From NCBI GenBank assembly GCA_045616985.1, contig JAZLHU010000033.1, positions 1 to 37,211 of the forward strand: a DNA stretch of 37,211 bases, given 5' to 3'. This DNA is from RUG13409 sp045616985. Its GTDB lineage: Bacteria; Bacillota; Clostridia; Peptostreptococcales; Anaerovoracaceae. Position 1 is the first letter of the stretch. Each line of letters begins with the position of its first letter. The position numbers and the translations under genes were made by a program. Below the pieces are notes generated by a model, which was given only the letters and a program-made list of their open reading frames with translations, was not told the origin of the DNA and did not search any database. Positions 1 through 8,994 of the stretch are shown piece by piece.

Positions 1-1
1 A

Positions 2-247
2 TTGTAGTAAAACAGTGTGAATTGCGGCTTGTTTGGGCAGATAATTCTTGTCTTTTTGCCCTTTTACTACACATCTCATTTAAACTTGCATTTCTGTAGT
101 AAAAATATTCAAATCTTACTACAAAGCCCTTTGAATATAAACTTTTTGTAGTAATTGCTCCGATGCACCTTTGTATAAGGGTGTCAGAACAGGTCTTGCT
201 GATTAGGATTTCAACAAATCGCTTAATATTTCTGCGTTCTGTAGTAA
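2..247. repeat. Cluster of TTACTACA/TGTAGTAA inverted repeats
   Basis: The octamer TGTAGTAA or its complement TTACTACA occurs at 3-10, 64-71, 95-102, 116-123, 147-154 and 240-247. Sites 64/95 and 116/147 form two inverted pairs with 10-bp perfect arms (62-71 with 95-104; 116-125 with 145-154), and the two pairs are offset by exactly 52 bp. No convincing gene lies here. A similar segment is seen at 19302-19367. The function is unknown: operator array, small mobile element remnant or folded RNA are all possible. Confidence 0.6.
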
Positions 248-287
248 TGCTTTTGCAAATTGCATTGAATATACATTTGCTGCATAA

Positions 288-690
288 GCTCAGAAAGCGT
301 GCAAGGCTTTTGCTCAGACGCGCTCCCGCTATTGGGGACCCCTGCAGTGGCTCTAAGCTCTGTCTGCGCGCAGATTTCAGTCTCAAAGCGCCAAAGCCGC
401 CGGCTTTGCCTTTTTGCTCCTTCGTCTGCTGCTTGCCAGTCGCCAAGAACCGGCTTCCCCAAATGTCTTCGCAAAGACCTTTCGCGCTTTCTGAGTTTAA
501 GTAATGCATTGATGTCTACGGCTTTTGCAAAGGATCGCTTTCAGACGCGTTTTGCATAAGCTGCGTCTTTGAACACAGCGAGACTTCCGTTAAGAGCGAG
601 CTGCTCTCCGCAGCAGGGAGCTCAGGAAGCAGAGCTGATGTTTCAAAAGCAGTGCTGCATCTGCGCGGATGAAAGTGATTCTTTGCAAAA
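288..690 (+). repeat. Dispersed ~400-bp intergenic repeat, copy 1
   Basis: Two blocks (288 to about 493 and about 573-690) match, in the same order but on the opposite strand, the segments 26517-26316 and 26256-26141. Block 1 is nearly identical over about 200 bp. The part between the blocks is more diverged. Open frames running through the two copies are shifted relative to each other after about 20 codons, so this is not a conserved protein gene. A motif with GACCTTTCGCGCTTTC occurs twice inside the copy (about 477 and 695), showing modular structure. Confidence 0.75.
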
Positions 691-755
691 GACCTTTCGC
701 GCTTTCAGGGCTTAGTAAATACAACTTTGTAAAAGCTTAAATACAAAACTTTAGA

Positions 756-989
756 TTAGTAAGCATTTACGGCTTCAACGGCGGAAACTGCTTCGCCGAA
801 CTGTTCCTGAAGAATGTTTTCAATTCCGAGCTTTACGGTCTGCTGTGCATGCGGACAGCCTGCGCAGTGGCCCTCGAGCTTAACGAGGACGATCTTATCT
901 TCTGTGTAGTCAACGAATTCAACATCTCCGCCATCTCTTTGAAGGAATGGTCTGATCTGCTCAAGGGCAGAAATAATTTGTTCTTTCAT
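756..989 (-). CDS. NifU-like (Nfu) Fe-S scaffold domain protein
   Basis: A 77-residue stand-alone NifU C-terminal domain. The sequence opens with helix-forming residues, then a PFLQRDGGDVEFVD segment typical of Nfu proteins, and carries the paired cysteines of the GHCAGCPHA motif (CxxC) that bind a transferable [4Fe-4S] cluster in this family. The start is supported by a GGGAG site seven bases upstream. It is the last gene of a minus-strand operon, 26 bp after the binding lipoprotein gene. The expected role is delivery of Fe-S clusters to target enzymes in the cytoplasm. It is small for a Nfu protein but within the range of the single-domain form common in Clostridia. Confidence 0.9.
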   Translation of the reverse strand: MKEQIISALEQIRPFLQRDGGDVEFVDYTEDKIVLVKLEGHCAGCPHAQQTVKLGIENILQEQFGEAVSAVEAVNAY

Positions 990-1015
990 TTTTGAATCTC
1001 CCTGTATATAAATCT

Positions 1016-2371
1016 TTATTCTGTTTCACCTTCCGCAGCTTCAAGCTGTCTCATGGTCTCGTGGCCTTTCACCGTGTACACAACCTCAAAGTCGCCGTCC
1101 TTATAATGCTCGACCAAAATGTCTTTGATGGGGTCGCCGCCGGCGCCCATGGTGATCTCTCCGGTAGCACAGCTCAGATCTTCAATGTTTGAAAGGGCTT
1201 CAAGATACTGACGCTTTGATGCCTTTGGTCCGGCAACATTTACTGCCTCGCGTATCAGAAGATAGGCATCAAAGCTGAGTGCAAAGGCTTCGGATGCTTC
1301 CGCACCTTCGCCGAACTGCTTTTCGTAAGCCCGCTTAAAGTTTTTTGCGACCTCCGAAAGCTCTGCCTTCGGATCGAAGTCCATGGTGTAGTAAACATCA
1401 TCCGCGTTAAGACCGTTCCATGCACTTGTTCCCACCCAGTTAAAATCAAATCCGTAATCCTTGATCTGATTTATCACCGACGCCGCCTGAGAAATCGTGC
1501 TTGGGAAATAGATAGTGTCTATTCCTTTGCGCTCCAAAGCTTCAAAATACAATCTGTAATCAGCCGCATCTGCAGGAAGAACAACCTTCTCAACCTCAAA
1601 GGTTTCAGGATCAAAATCATTTCCAGCTTCGGGCTTTTCAGCATCCTCCGAAGCCCCCGCGTCTTCTGCTTCCCCGGCAGTCTCCGCCTCTTCTTTCACG
1701 GCGAACCATTCAGGGCTTTCATTATAGAGCGCAAGCAGCTTTTCCTCGTACCTGCTTATAAACTCTGCCGCCATTGCGGATGCGTAGTCGTTTCCTTCAA
1801 CATATGCAACCGCGCAATGCCATGTATTAAGACCGCCCGCAATAAATTCGGATGCGCCCATCCCTTCGTAGGAATCAATATAGCAAACTCTGAAGTAGTA
1901 CGGATTCGTTGCAGTGATTATCGGATTCATGTTTGTTACTGCAATGGACGGGATTCCCGCCGCTGCAATTACATCCGATGATGCGAGTGTAAGAACAGAC
2001 CTGTTGCTGCCGATGATAAAGCTGACTCCCTGATCTATAAGACTTTGCGCAGCGACAGGACAGGCGGTTACATCGGACTGGTTGTCTGCGTAAATCAGCT
2101 CGACCTTCGCATTTCCGAAGTTCGGAAGAAATTCGTTTGCGAATCTGATTCCCGCAAGCTCTTCTGCGGCATCGTCTGCATACGATCCCGTAAGCGGCTC
2201 CAAAACACCGATCTTTATAACAGGTGTTTCATCGGCTACGGGAGGATCTATAAACGCCGCTTTAAAAGCATCGTAGGTCTCGCAGCCGCAAAAACCTGCA
2301 AGCATAAAAATGCTTAATGCAAGCGCTGTGAGTTTTTTTATTTTTAATTTTTTATTTTTTGTTTTTGTCAT
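1016..2371 (-). CDS. ABC transporter substrate-binding lipoprotein (Leu/Ile/Val-binding type)
   Basis: A 451-residue exported protein of the periplasmic-binding type 1 fold used by branched-chain amino-acid transporters. The N-terminus has a Lys-rich stretch, a hydrophobic segment and a Cys-containing lipobox-like end (AGFCGC near residue 30). Next comes IKIGVLEPLTGSYADDAAEE, the usual opening of LivJ/LivK proteins, and later FNWVGTSAWNG and EAFALSFDAYLLIREA. About residues 220-255 form a strongly acidic Glu/Ala/Asp insertion not normal for the fold. No permease or ATPase genes lie beside it, so it is an orphan binding protein or works with a distant transporter. It sits 22 bp after glutamine synthetase. 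The ATG at 2371 is chosen; the SD is weak (AGAG at a long distance). The ligand is not predictable. Confidence 0.85.
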   Translation of the reverse strand: MTKTKNKKLKIKKLTALALSIFMLAGFCGCETYDAFKAAFIDPPVADETPVIKIGVLEPLTGSYADDAAEELAGIRFANEFLPNFGNAKVELIYADNQSDVTACPVAAQSLIDQGVSFIIGSNRSVLTLASSDVIAAAGIPSIAVTNMNPIITATNPYYFRVCYIDSYEGMGASEFIAGGLNTWHCAVAYVEGNDYASAMAAEFISRYEEKLLALYNESPEWFAVKEEAETAGEAEDAGASEDAEKPEAGNDFDPETFEVEKVVLPADAADYRLYFEALERKGIDTIYFPSTISQAASVINQIKDYGFDFNWVGTSAWNGLNADDVYYTMDFDPKAELSEVAKNFKRAYEKQFGEGAEASEAFALSFDAYLLIREAVNVAGPKASKRQYLEALSNIEDLSCATGEITMGAGGDPIKDILVEHYKDGDFEVVYTVKGHETMRQLEAAEGETE

Positions 2372-2393
2372 CAATTTTAATTATCTCTTTTTA

Positions 2394-4286
2394 TTAAAAA
2401 ATATTCTTTTTGTATTCGCTGTGGATGGCTTCCAAAGCAGCAACCTTTTCCTTTACTTCAAGCTGAAGATTTGCGGCGCTTTCGTAGTCCTTGTCTTCAA
2501 GAGCTCTTGTAAGTCTTGTAAGAAGCGATGGCTTTTCTCTTGTGTCCTTTATGATTTCCTTGGCAAGAAGAAGCACTGCTTCGTATCTTTCATCATCAAG
2601 GCTGTTTTCTTCTGTATGAAGCTTCCCTGCACAGGCTCTTACAGCCTCTCTGTAATCGGGGATATTCTTTGCATGAAGCTCGGAAGTCCACTGCTCTATT
2701 GCCGCAGCTTTAAAGGACTCAAGATCCAGCTCATCAAATCCGCCTTCAAGAAGCACTGCTGTTTTTTCGGGGTAAATATCAAAACCTCTTATGCTGTCCC
2801 AAACAGTCTGCGGCATTTTTCCAAAGAGCATTTCTCTTTCCTCTGCCGTGTAATCTTCAAAAATATTCCCTTCGCAGCGATATACTCTTTTTGCTTCAAG
2901 ATAGAAATCCGGATCGCCGTAGCCCTTTGAAATCGAATCTAAAAGCCGGGCAGATGTTTTGCCGCTGTTAAGCGCCGCCTTTATTCCGTCCAGCATGGTC
3001 ATCAGGCAGGCGGCAATAACGAGATAAGTATTGCTCTTCGGGTTTGGAGATCTGAGCTCGAATCTTGTTGCCTTTGTGTGCTTCGGGTCTCTGATAAGAC
3101 CAAGAAGTACCGTTCTGTTTCTCGACGGGAGCTGCGGTGTCTGTCCAAGGCTTGTTACCGTGCAGACAGGAGCTTCGTATCCGGGCTTAAGTCTGTTAAG
3201 CGCATCTGTTGTGCAGTTTGCGATCGGGTTTACTACCTCGTAATTTTTAAGTATTCCCATAACTGCGCCAAAACCGATCGGGCTTAAGTATTCTTTGTCC
3301 GGATCCTTTGGTGCAAAAAGATTTACAAGCTCCCCGTTTTTCAGACGGGCAAAAACTCCGATATGCGTATGCTTACCGGAGCCTGCGGCGCCTTCAACCG
3401 GCTTTGCCATAAATGTTGCATCAAGGCCAAAGCTTCTGAAGGTATCCTTAACAAAATATCTTACCTGATAATCATTATCGGCGGCCTGCATGGGTTCCTG
3501 AAAGCGCCAGTCGATTTCAAGCTGTTCCATAATGTGGTCGTAGTCGCCGCCCTGCATAAATACTGCCTGTACGCCGCCTACCTCCTTATGACCCATTTCA
3601 ACGCCAAAGCCGTACTTATCAAGGTCGATAAGTGTATGCTCAAGCGCTGTTCTTACGGTACCCACAGTCCTCTTCCAATACTGCTCTTTCATTTCCTGAG
3701 CGGCGTGAAGCCTTTCCTTATCGGCATCCTCGTTCGGAGTCTTAACGTAAAACTCAAGCTCTGTTGCAGACGTAAGAACTATCTCTTCGATCTCTTCGGG
3801 TGAAGAAATCGGAAGATATTCAAAAATATACGGATTGCTGTTAAGAAGATTCATAAGTCCTTCTTTGAAGGACTTAAGCGAGTCTCTTAAAATTGCCCTT
3901 GAACCCACCTCGTGCGTTTCGTTATGAACGAGGTAGGCAGGGATTCTCAGAGTTCCGATCGGAGCATCTGTTTTAAGAGATTCCCGATTGTAGTCAACGT
4001 ACCAGTTGACATCGGCATCCGGTACAAGCTTTACACTTCCGTTTGAAATGTCTGCAATCAGGGGAAGCAGTACTGCCGAACCGTCTGTCTGAACACCGTT
4101 TGAAAGAAACTGCTCCGGATCGGAAAGAAGCTCCGCGATGGGAATCTTCTCATCGGTGTCGTGTCCGTATATGTCGACTCCTGCAAGGGAGACAAACTTA
4201 ACCTCCGGATGATTTGCAAAAATCTCCGTTATGCTATCCTTGTCATGCGCCCAGGCAGGCAGTGTGTACAGCAATTCTTTATTCAT
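2394..4286 (-). CDS. glnA: Glutamine synthetase (type I-like, long form)
   Basis: A 630-residue enzyme that should make glutamine from glutamate, ammonia and ATP in the cytoplasm. Recognisable pieces in order: an N-terminal beta-grasp region with VKFVSLAGVDIYGHD and QTDGSAVLLP; the active-site strand TELEFYV; AGSGKHTHIGVF, matching the GSGxHxH ammonia/glutamate motif; ALNRLKPGYEAPV, matching the ATP/glutamate-site motif; and RFELRSPNPKSNTYL, matching the final substrate motif. It is longer than the usual 440-470 residues of GSI because of a helical C-terminal extension of about 130 residues (EVKEKVAALEAIHSEYKK at the end). Start ATG 4286 follows an AAAGGA site with eight-base spacing; a TTG six bases earlier is too close to that site. 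The gene is in an operon with UPF0182 (13-bp gap). Confidence 0.9.
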   Translation of the reverse strand: MNKELLYTLPAWAHDKDSITEIFANHPEVKFVSLAGVDIYGHDTDEKIPIAELLSDPEQFLSNGVQTDGSAVLLPLIADISNGSVKLVPDADVNWYVDYNRESLKTDAPIGTLRIPAYLVHNETHEVGSRAILRDSLKSFKEGLMNLLNSNPYIFEYLPISSPEEIEEIVLTSATELEFYVKTPNEDADKERLHAAQEMKEQYWKRTVGTVRTALEHTLIDLDKYGFGVEMGHKEVGGVQAVFMQGGDYDHIMEQLEIDWRFQEPMQAADNDYQVRYFVKDTFRSFGLDATFMAKPVEGAAGSGKHTHIGVFARLKNGELVNLFAPKDPDKEYLSPIGFGAVMGILKNYEVVNPIANCTTDALNRLKPGYEAPVCTVTSLGQTPQLPSRNRTVLLGLIRDPKHTKATRFELRSPNPKSNTYLVIAACLMTMLDGIKAALNSGKTSARLLDSISKGYGDPDFYLEAKRVYRCEGNIFEDYTAEEREMLFGKMPQTVWDSIRGFDIYPEKTAVLLEGGFDELDLESFKAAAIEQWTSELHAKNIPDYREAVRACAGKLHTEENSLDDERYEAVLLLAKEIIKDTREKPSLLTRLTRALEDKDYESAANLQLEVKEKVAALEAIHSEYKKNIF

Positions 4287-4299
4287 CGGCAACGTCCTT

Positions 4300-7227
4300 T
4301 TACTGAGCGAGTAATTCGGAAAGCTCAGAAAGCTTTTTGGTTATTTCGTCAATAAGATTTTTGATGGCCTGCTTGTCGTCTGTATCAACGGCAGGCTCAT
4401 CCGCTCCCGGCTGATCCGGTGTATCCGGAGCATCAGGTACATCGGGGATTACGGGCTCGTCTTTTTTATTTAATAATTCGTCTGCCATTTCGTGCCCTGT
4501 GATGATCGGATAGCTTGTAAGAAGCGGGTCGCCGGCTCCCTCTCCGAAGAGCTTATCGAGTGCTTCCGATAAAGTATTTGCATAGGCAAGCTGTTCGTTG
4601 TAGTAAGCAATTACCTTCTTTACCTCCGGAAGTGAGCTTGTGGATGCAACCATGTAAACCGGTTCAACATAAAGGATGCTGTTCTCGATAGGAATTACAA
4701 ACATATCCCCTCTTGAATATGTGGAGCCGGAATTGTTCCAGAGCGCAAAGTCCTGTGAAATAACCGCATCCTGATTGATCTGCGCTTCTATCTGTGCAGG
4801 TCCGTAAATGATACGGTCTTTCGGCATTCTGTAAAGAACGATCTGTCCGTAGTTTGCTCCGTCGGAGCGTGCCGTAAGAATACCGGTAAGATTCGATTTG
4901 CCGTTTGGTGTATATGCGATGGTGCTTACAAATTCTGCGGACTCTTCTCCGGGAAGCTTCATTATGAAGTAGTTGGCGGTCATGGTTGCTTCTGTTTGTC
5001 CGTAAATGTCCTTTGCGATTGCCCAAAGGTCTTCTGTCTGATAGAAGGTCGCAACATCTGTCATATGATATTTCTGGTATACGCTTGCCTGAATGTTGAA
5101 CAGTGCATTCGGATACTGAAGGTGAGCGATAAATCCTTCCGGCATTTGATCGAGAGTCTTAAAGAGCGCCGGATAAATCCTTGCGTAGGTTAAAACTACG
5201 GGATCGTTTTCATCGCAGATGTAGAAATTTGTTTCTCCTGTATATGCGTTTACTATAACCTTAACGGAATTTCTGATGTAGTTGATATTTCCGGAATACG
5301 GTTCGGAGTACGGATACTTATCGCTCATCGTATATGCATCAATGATCCAGTAAATATTTCCGTCAACGGTTACAACGTACGGGTCGTCGTCGAACGTAAG
5401 GAAAGGGGCGATCTTTCTTACTCTGTCCATGATGTTCCTGTAAATCATGATTTTGGAATCGGAATTTACGTTGGACGAAATGAGGATCTTTAAGCTTCTT
5501 TCCCTGATGGAGAAGAGGGCTCTGTTTAAAAGGGTAAGAGGAATTCCCCCTTCGCCTTCGTACTTGCAGTAAACATTGGACTCGCCGGACGGATAGTCGA
5601 ACTCGGTTTCATCTGTGTTTACGATAACATAGTTGTTTGTTTTTTCTCCGTAATAAATCTCGGGTCTTGTGATTCTGATTTCGGGAACCTCGGATACGGG
5701 CGGAATGCTTTGGATAAGCATATCCGGCTGGCCCGAGGACGTGACCTTATCTACTCTTGATAAGGTAAGACCGTAGCCGTGCGTGTATTTCAAATGCTGA
5801 ATAAGCCATGAGTCTTCCACCTTGGTCTCTGCGATCTCTCTTGCGGAAAGGAAGCACTGGGTATATTCGTTGTTTACATAGTAGCGGTCTACGTCAACAT
5901 CGTTGAACGTGTAATACGATCTGATGGACTGCGTCTGGTTGTAGAACTGCTCTGTCGGCTCAAAGTCGTTGATACGGATGTTGGAGAAGGTCTCCATGTT
6001 GTTAAGAACATCAACCATATCAAGGTCTGCCGTCGGAGTAAATTCCTTTGTCTTTATGTCTGAAAGATCGTATGCAAGACGTGTGTATTCAATATTGTTT
6101 GCAATGTAGTCTGATTCTTTTGTAAGCTCGTTCGGCTCAACGATCAAATTCTGAACAAGAATACTTGCGCCTGTTCCGAGAACAAAGACGACGATCATTG
6201 CCAATGGTGCAAGCACTGCAAGCTTGAGCTTTTTCTTTAAGGCTGCAACAACTATCATTATCGCAGAAACGATCGAAAGCCCGACGAGTATCCTGTACAC
6301 GGTAAGAGTGACCGTAACGTCAGTAAAGCCTGCGCCGTATGCAACACCTGTTCCTCCGTAGAGAAGGCTGTACTGCATAAATACAAATCTTACTGCCATT
6401 GCAATGAAAAACAACACCGCAAGCACTGTTGCCTGAGTTAAAATAAGGCCAAGCACTGCTTTAAACTTTGCAAGAAGCCCGTCGTTTCTTTCTTTTTTGC
6501 GCTGCCGGTTTTGCCTGAGGTCCTTTTTAACTTCGGAAAAAATTCCGTCGACCGCAGAGAAGAACGGGTTATTCGGATCAAACTGCGGGTGGTCCTGCTG
6601 TTCGTATGCTTCTTCAAAGCTTTCTGTATCCTGTGTCTGCGGCGCTGCTTCGCCTGTGCCTGTAAAGCCGTTATTGCCGGAAGCAATGGTGACAAGAAGC
6701 ATATAGTACAAAAGCACTGCAAGGAATATCCCCACGATTCCCATCATTGCAGATTCTGCAAGCCCTGCAAGGAAATCATACTTAAACATGTAGAATGAAA
6801 TGTCTTTCCCAAACAGCGGGTCGGCTATTCCGAACTCGCTTGAATTAAGAAACTGCAGAATTTCAAACCATAGATCATAAATGACTATATAGGAAATAAA
6901 TGCGCCAAGCAGCACGGAAATCACTATTCCGGCATTTCGCATTCCTCTGTTGTCCTTTGAGCTGTTTAAAGACAGGTTGTGCTTCTTTAAGAAATTTTTC
7001 TTAAGAATCGAAAGCACAAAAAAACTGATAACGCTGACAACGATCATTACCGGAGAGCCGAGCTTCAATTTCGTTAAGATCTCCGTAAGATAAACTGATG
7101 TATATCCGACTTCATTAAACCAGATAATGTCTGTAATAAAATCAGTGAGCAGATATACCGCAAGTGCAAGAATAACAAGCAATAGTATTATTACCGGTTT
7201 TTTGCCGAGCTTTTTTCCTTTTTCCAT
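4300..7227 (-). CDS. UPF0182 family integral membrane protein
   Basis: A 975-residue protein of the UPF0182 (COG1615) family, whose biochemical role is not established. The first 360 residues hold about seven hydrophobic segments (for example VIILLLVILALAVYLL, ILAVLFFIAMAVRFVF, LAPLAMIVVFVLGTGASIL). The rest is a large soluble, presumably extracellular part with the family phrases EPNELTKESDYIANNIEYT, YYTFNDVDVDRYYVN and LIQHLKYTHGYGLTLSR. The C-terminus adds a Pro/Asp-rich linker (PDVPDAPDTPDQPG) and a short coiled coil. A cytoplasmic loop around residues 190-245 is charged and Gln-rich. Start ATG 7227 has an AAAGGGGA site. It lies 12 bp after the zinc-ribbon gene and 13 bp before glutamine synthetase. 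Confidence 0.92.
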   Translation of the reverse strand: MEKGKKLGKKPVIILLLVILALAVYLLTDFITDIIWFNEVGYTSVYLTEILTKLKLGSPVMIVVSVISFFVLSILKKNFLKKHNLSLNSSKDNRGMRNAGIVISVLLGAFISYIVIYDLWFEILQFLNSSEFGIADPLFGKDISFYMFKYDFLAGLAESAMMGIVGIFLAVLLYYMLLVTIASGNNGFTGTGEAAPQTQDTESFEEAYEQQDHPQFDPNNPFFSAVDGIFSEVKKDLRQNRQRKKERNDGLLAKFKAVLGLILTQATVLAVLFFIAMAVRFVFMQYSLLYGGTGVAYGAGFTDVTVTLTVYRILVGLSIVSAIMIVVAALKKKLKLAVLAPLAMIVVFVLGTGASILVQNLIVEPNELTKESDYIANNIEYTRLAYDLSDIKTKEFTPTADLDMVDVLNNMETFSNIRINDFEPTEQFYNQTQSIRSYYTFNDVDVDRYYVNNEYTQCFLSAREIAETKVEDSWLIQHLKYTHGYGLTLSRVDKVTSSGQPDMLIQSIPPVSEVPEIRITRPEIYYGEKTNNYVIVNTDETEFDYPSGESNVYCKYEGEGGIPLTLLNRALFSIRERSLKILISSNVNSDSKIMIYRNIMDRVRKIAPFLTFDDDPYVVTVDGNIYWIIDAYTMSDKYPYSEPYSGNINYIRNSVKVIVNAYTGETNFYICDENDPVVLTYARIYPALFKTLDQMPEGFIAHLQYPNALFNIQASVYQKYHMTDVATFYQTEDLWAIAKDIYGQTEATMTANYFIMKLPGEESAEFVSTIAYTPNGKSNLTGILTARSDGANYGQIVLYRMPKDRIIYGPAQIEAQINQDAVISQDFALWNNSGSTYSRGDMFVIPIENSILYVEPVYMVASTSSLPEVKKVIAYYNEQLAYANTLSEALDKLFGEGAGDPLLTSYPIITGHEMADELLNKKDEPVIPDVPDAPDTPDQPGADEPAVDTDDKQAIKNLIDEITKKLSELSELLAQ

Positions 7228-7239
7228 TTTTATTCCCCT

Positions 7240-8802
7240 TTATCCCTTTATTTTTGCTGCAAGTGATTGGATCCACTCCCATACCATCGCTGCATACCTG
7301 GCTATTCCGTTAATAACCGCCGATTCGACCTGCGCTGCCGTTTGTGAGATCGCCGCATCCGGCATAAAGTGTTTCAGTGCCATAATGCCAAGCTCGAGCA
7401 GCGCGATGATGATGACCAGTATTCCGAGGAATTTTAAGAATCCGTGACCCGATTCGGTTTCTTCTTCGGCATCTTCGTAATCGTAAAGCCCCGCAAGAGC
7501 CGGATTTGTTTCCGAATTTACAGTGTCATCAAGATCGATTTTTGTAGCATCGCTGACATCTTCGGATTCTTGAAGCTTTTCCTTCTTTTTTGCAAAGATG
7601 CCTTTGGCTTTCTTATCCTCATCGTCGTTTGCATCAAGGAAAGCAAAATACGCATCTCTTGCCGCTTCCATGCGGGCAAGCTTTTGTTTTCTTTCGGAAC
7701 GCTCTTCCTCTTCCCTTTCATCGATCTGCTTAAGCTCTTTGATCGTCATTTCGATCGTGTCGATATCAAATCTCGGATCAAGCGGATCGGCTATAAGTTC
7801 ATCAAGATCCGGGCTGCTTGTGCCTTCATCTTTAACGGGCTCTTCTTCAGGCAGCGGTGTTTCATCTGCGGCAACGAAGGCTGCTTTCGGCTTTGGTTCC
7901 GGCCGGACTGCCTTTTGCGCCTGCGGATATGCGGGCTGCGGTTCGCCAAAAAGACTTTTTTCAAATGCGGAAATATCCTGCGCCTGAACGCTGGATTCGG
8001 GAACGAAGGTATCTGTCATTCTTTCGGAAGGAATGTAGTCCTGATCATCTTCGCGCATTGCTTTCATTTTTTGAAGCTCCCGGTCAAGAAGCTTCTGAAA
8101 TTCTTCATTCTTTGCCCGGAAGGTATAGAATTCTTCCGGACGCTTTTGCTCCTGGCTTGGAACTGATGCATAATCGGGATATGCTTTTTCATAATCCGCT
8201 ATCCTTCTCGGCTGCTCAACGCGGACGTAGTTTATGGTTGCATCGGGCATTGCGCTTTGAAGAATATCCTTTGCATCCCAGGGCATAACAGGCGGAGCAG
8301 GCGGTACGGGCTGCTGTGAGCTTTCCTTTGCCAGAGGAACTGCAGGACCGGTCTTCATGATTCCGCTTGCGGTAAAGTTCTGTTCGTACCAATAGCCCGG
8401 CTGACTTTGCGGAGCAGGCTGCGGCTGCGGCTTGAGAGCGGGCTGCGGAGTGTATTGCGGCTGCGGGGCAGGCTGCGGAGTGTAGCCCGGCTGCATAAAG
8501 GATGGGATTTCAAAATCACCTGCCTTTCTCGGCCGGCTGTTCCAATTGAATTCGGATTTTTTCGGAGGCTCTTTTTCGACGTTTACATAACCCTCGCTTG
8601 CATCGCGTTTCATGAAGCTGTCCATGTTCCCCCAATTCATTTCTATGTCTTCCATCTTCTTTGGCTTTGGAAAATCCTTTGTGTTCCAGGCCATATCAGC
8701 TGCGGCTGATTCACGCTTTGCTTCCGCATAAACCTTTGTGCCGCACATCGGGCAATATGTTCTGCCCTCCGCAAGTTCATATCCGCATACTCTGCATTTC
8801 AT
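7240..8802 (-). CDS. Zinc-ribbon protein with low-complexity middle and C-terminal membrane anchor
   Basis: A 520-residue protein. Residues 1-22 form a zinc ribbon (Cys3, Cys6, Cys17, Cys20; MKCRVCGYELAEGRTYC). About residues 105-135 are Pro/Gln repeats (PQPAPQPQYTPQPA). Residues 230-430 are charged and partly coiled-coil (ELQKMKAMREDDQ, EREEEERSERKQKLARME). One hydrophobic segment (FLKFLGILVIIIALLELGIM, about residues 463-482) lies near the C-terminus. The predicted layout is a cytoplasmic body tethered to the membrane. Start 8802 is preferred over an upstream frame start at 8838 because a GGAGGAG site sits just before it. It is the first gene of a five-gene operon with its own promoter (8842-8870). 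The function is unknown; operon position suggests a link to the UPF0182 protein. Confidence 0.8.
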   Translation of the reverse strand: MKCRVCGYELAEGRTYCPMCGTKVYAEAKRESAAADMAWNTKDFPKPKKMEDIEMNWGNMDSFMKRDASEGYVNVEKEPPKKSEFNWNSRPRKAGDFEIPSFMQPGYTPQPAPQPQYTPQPALKPQPQPAPQSQPGYWYEQNFTASGIMKTGPAVPLAKESSQQPVPPAPPVMPWDAKDILQSAMPDATINYVRVEQPRRIADYEKAYPDYASVPSQEQKRPEEFYTFRAKNEEFQKLLDRELQKMKAMREDDQDYIPSERMTDTFVPESSVQAQDISAFEKSLFGEPQPAYPQAQKAVRPEPKPKAAFVAADETPLPEEEPVKDEGTSSPDLDELIADPLDPRFDIDTIEMTIKELKQIDEREEEERSERKQKLARMEAARDAYFAFLDANDDEDKKAKGIFAKKKEKLQESEDVSDATKIDLDDTVNSETNPALAGLYDYEDAEEETESGHGFLKFLGILVIIIALLELGIMALKHFMPDAAISQTAAQVESAVINGIARYAAMVWEWIQSLAAKIKG

Positions 8803-8841
8803 AGTATAGACACTCCTCCAGACTAAACAATAAATCACTCT

Positions 8842-8870
8842 ATTATATTATATTAAGGTGTCATATTCAA
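8842..8870 (-). promoter_or_regulatory. Promoter of the zinc-ribbon/UPF0182/GS operon
   Basis: On the minus strand, TTGAAT (8865-8870), a 17-bp spacer and TATAAT (8842-8847) form a near-consensus sigma-A promoter about 40 bp before the SD of the first gene. Confidence 0.7.
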
Positions 8871-8914
8871 TCAAAAAAGATGCTGCGAAATGCACCAGGA
8901 GTGAAAATTGCAGC

Positions 8915-8956
8915 AATAAAAACAGCCGGACCGATCCGAAATCGATTTGGCTGTTT
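8915..8956 (-). terminator. Terminator after the SLH/cystatin gene
   Basis: Minus strand: arms AAACAGCC (8949-8956) and GGCTGTTT (8920-8927) with further internal pairing (ATCGAT with ATCGGT), followed by a T-rich run. It lies about 40 bp past the stop of the SLH gene and before the next operon's promoter. Confidence 0.75.
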
Positions 8957-8994
8957 ATCTGTTTTTCGTATTAAATTACAATAGCTTTAAGGGG

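Noticed and set aside
2..247. CRISPR array
   Set aside because: The repeated unit is only 8-10 bp, alternates in direction and has irregular spacing; no cas genes are present.
163..559. Several overlapping open frames of 80-113 codons in both directions
   Set aside because: They run through the dispersed repeat. The two repeat copies keep the frame for only about 20 codons, there is no SD, and composition is not protein-like.
7444..8288. Plus-strand frames of 100-240 codons opposite the zinc-ribbon gene
   Set aside because: Shadow frames of a biased coding strand: Cys/Phe-rich composition, no SD and complete overlap with a convincing gene.
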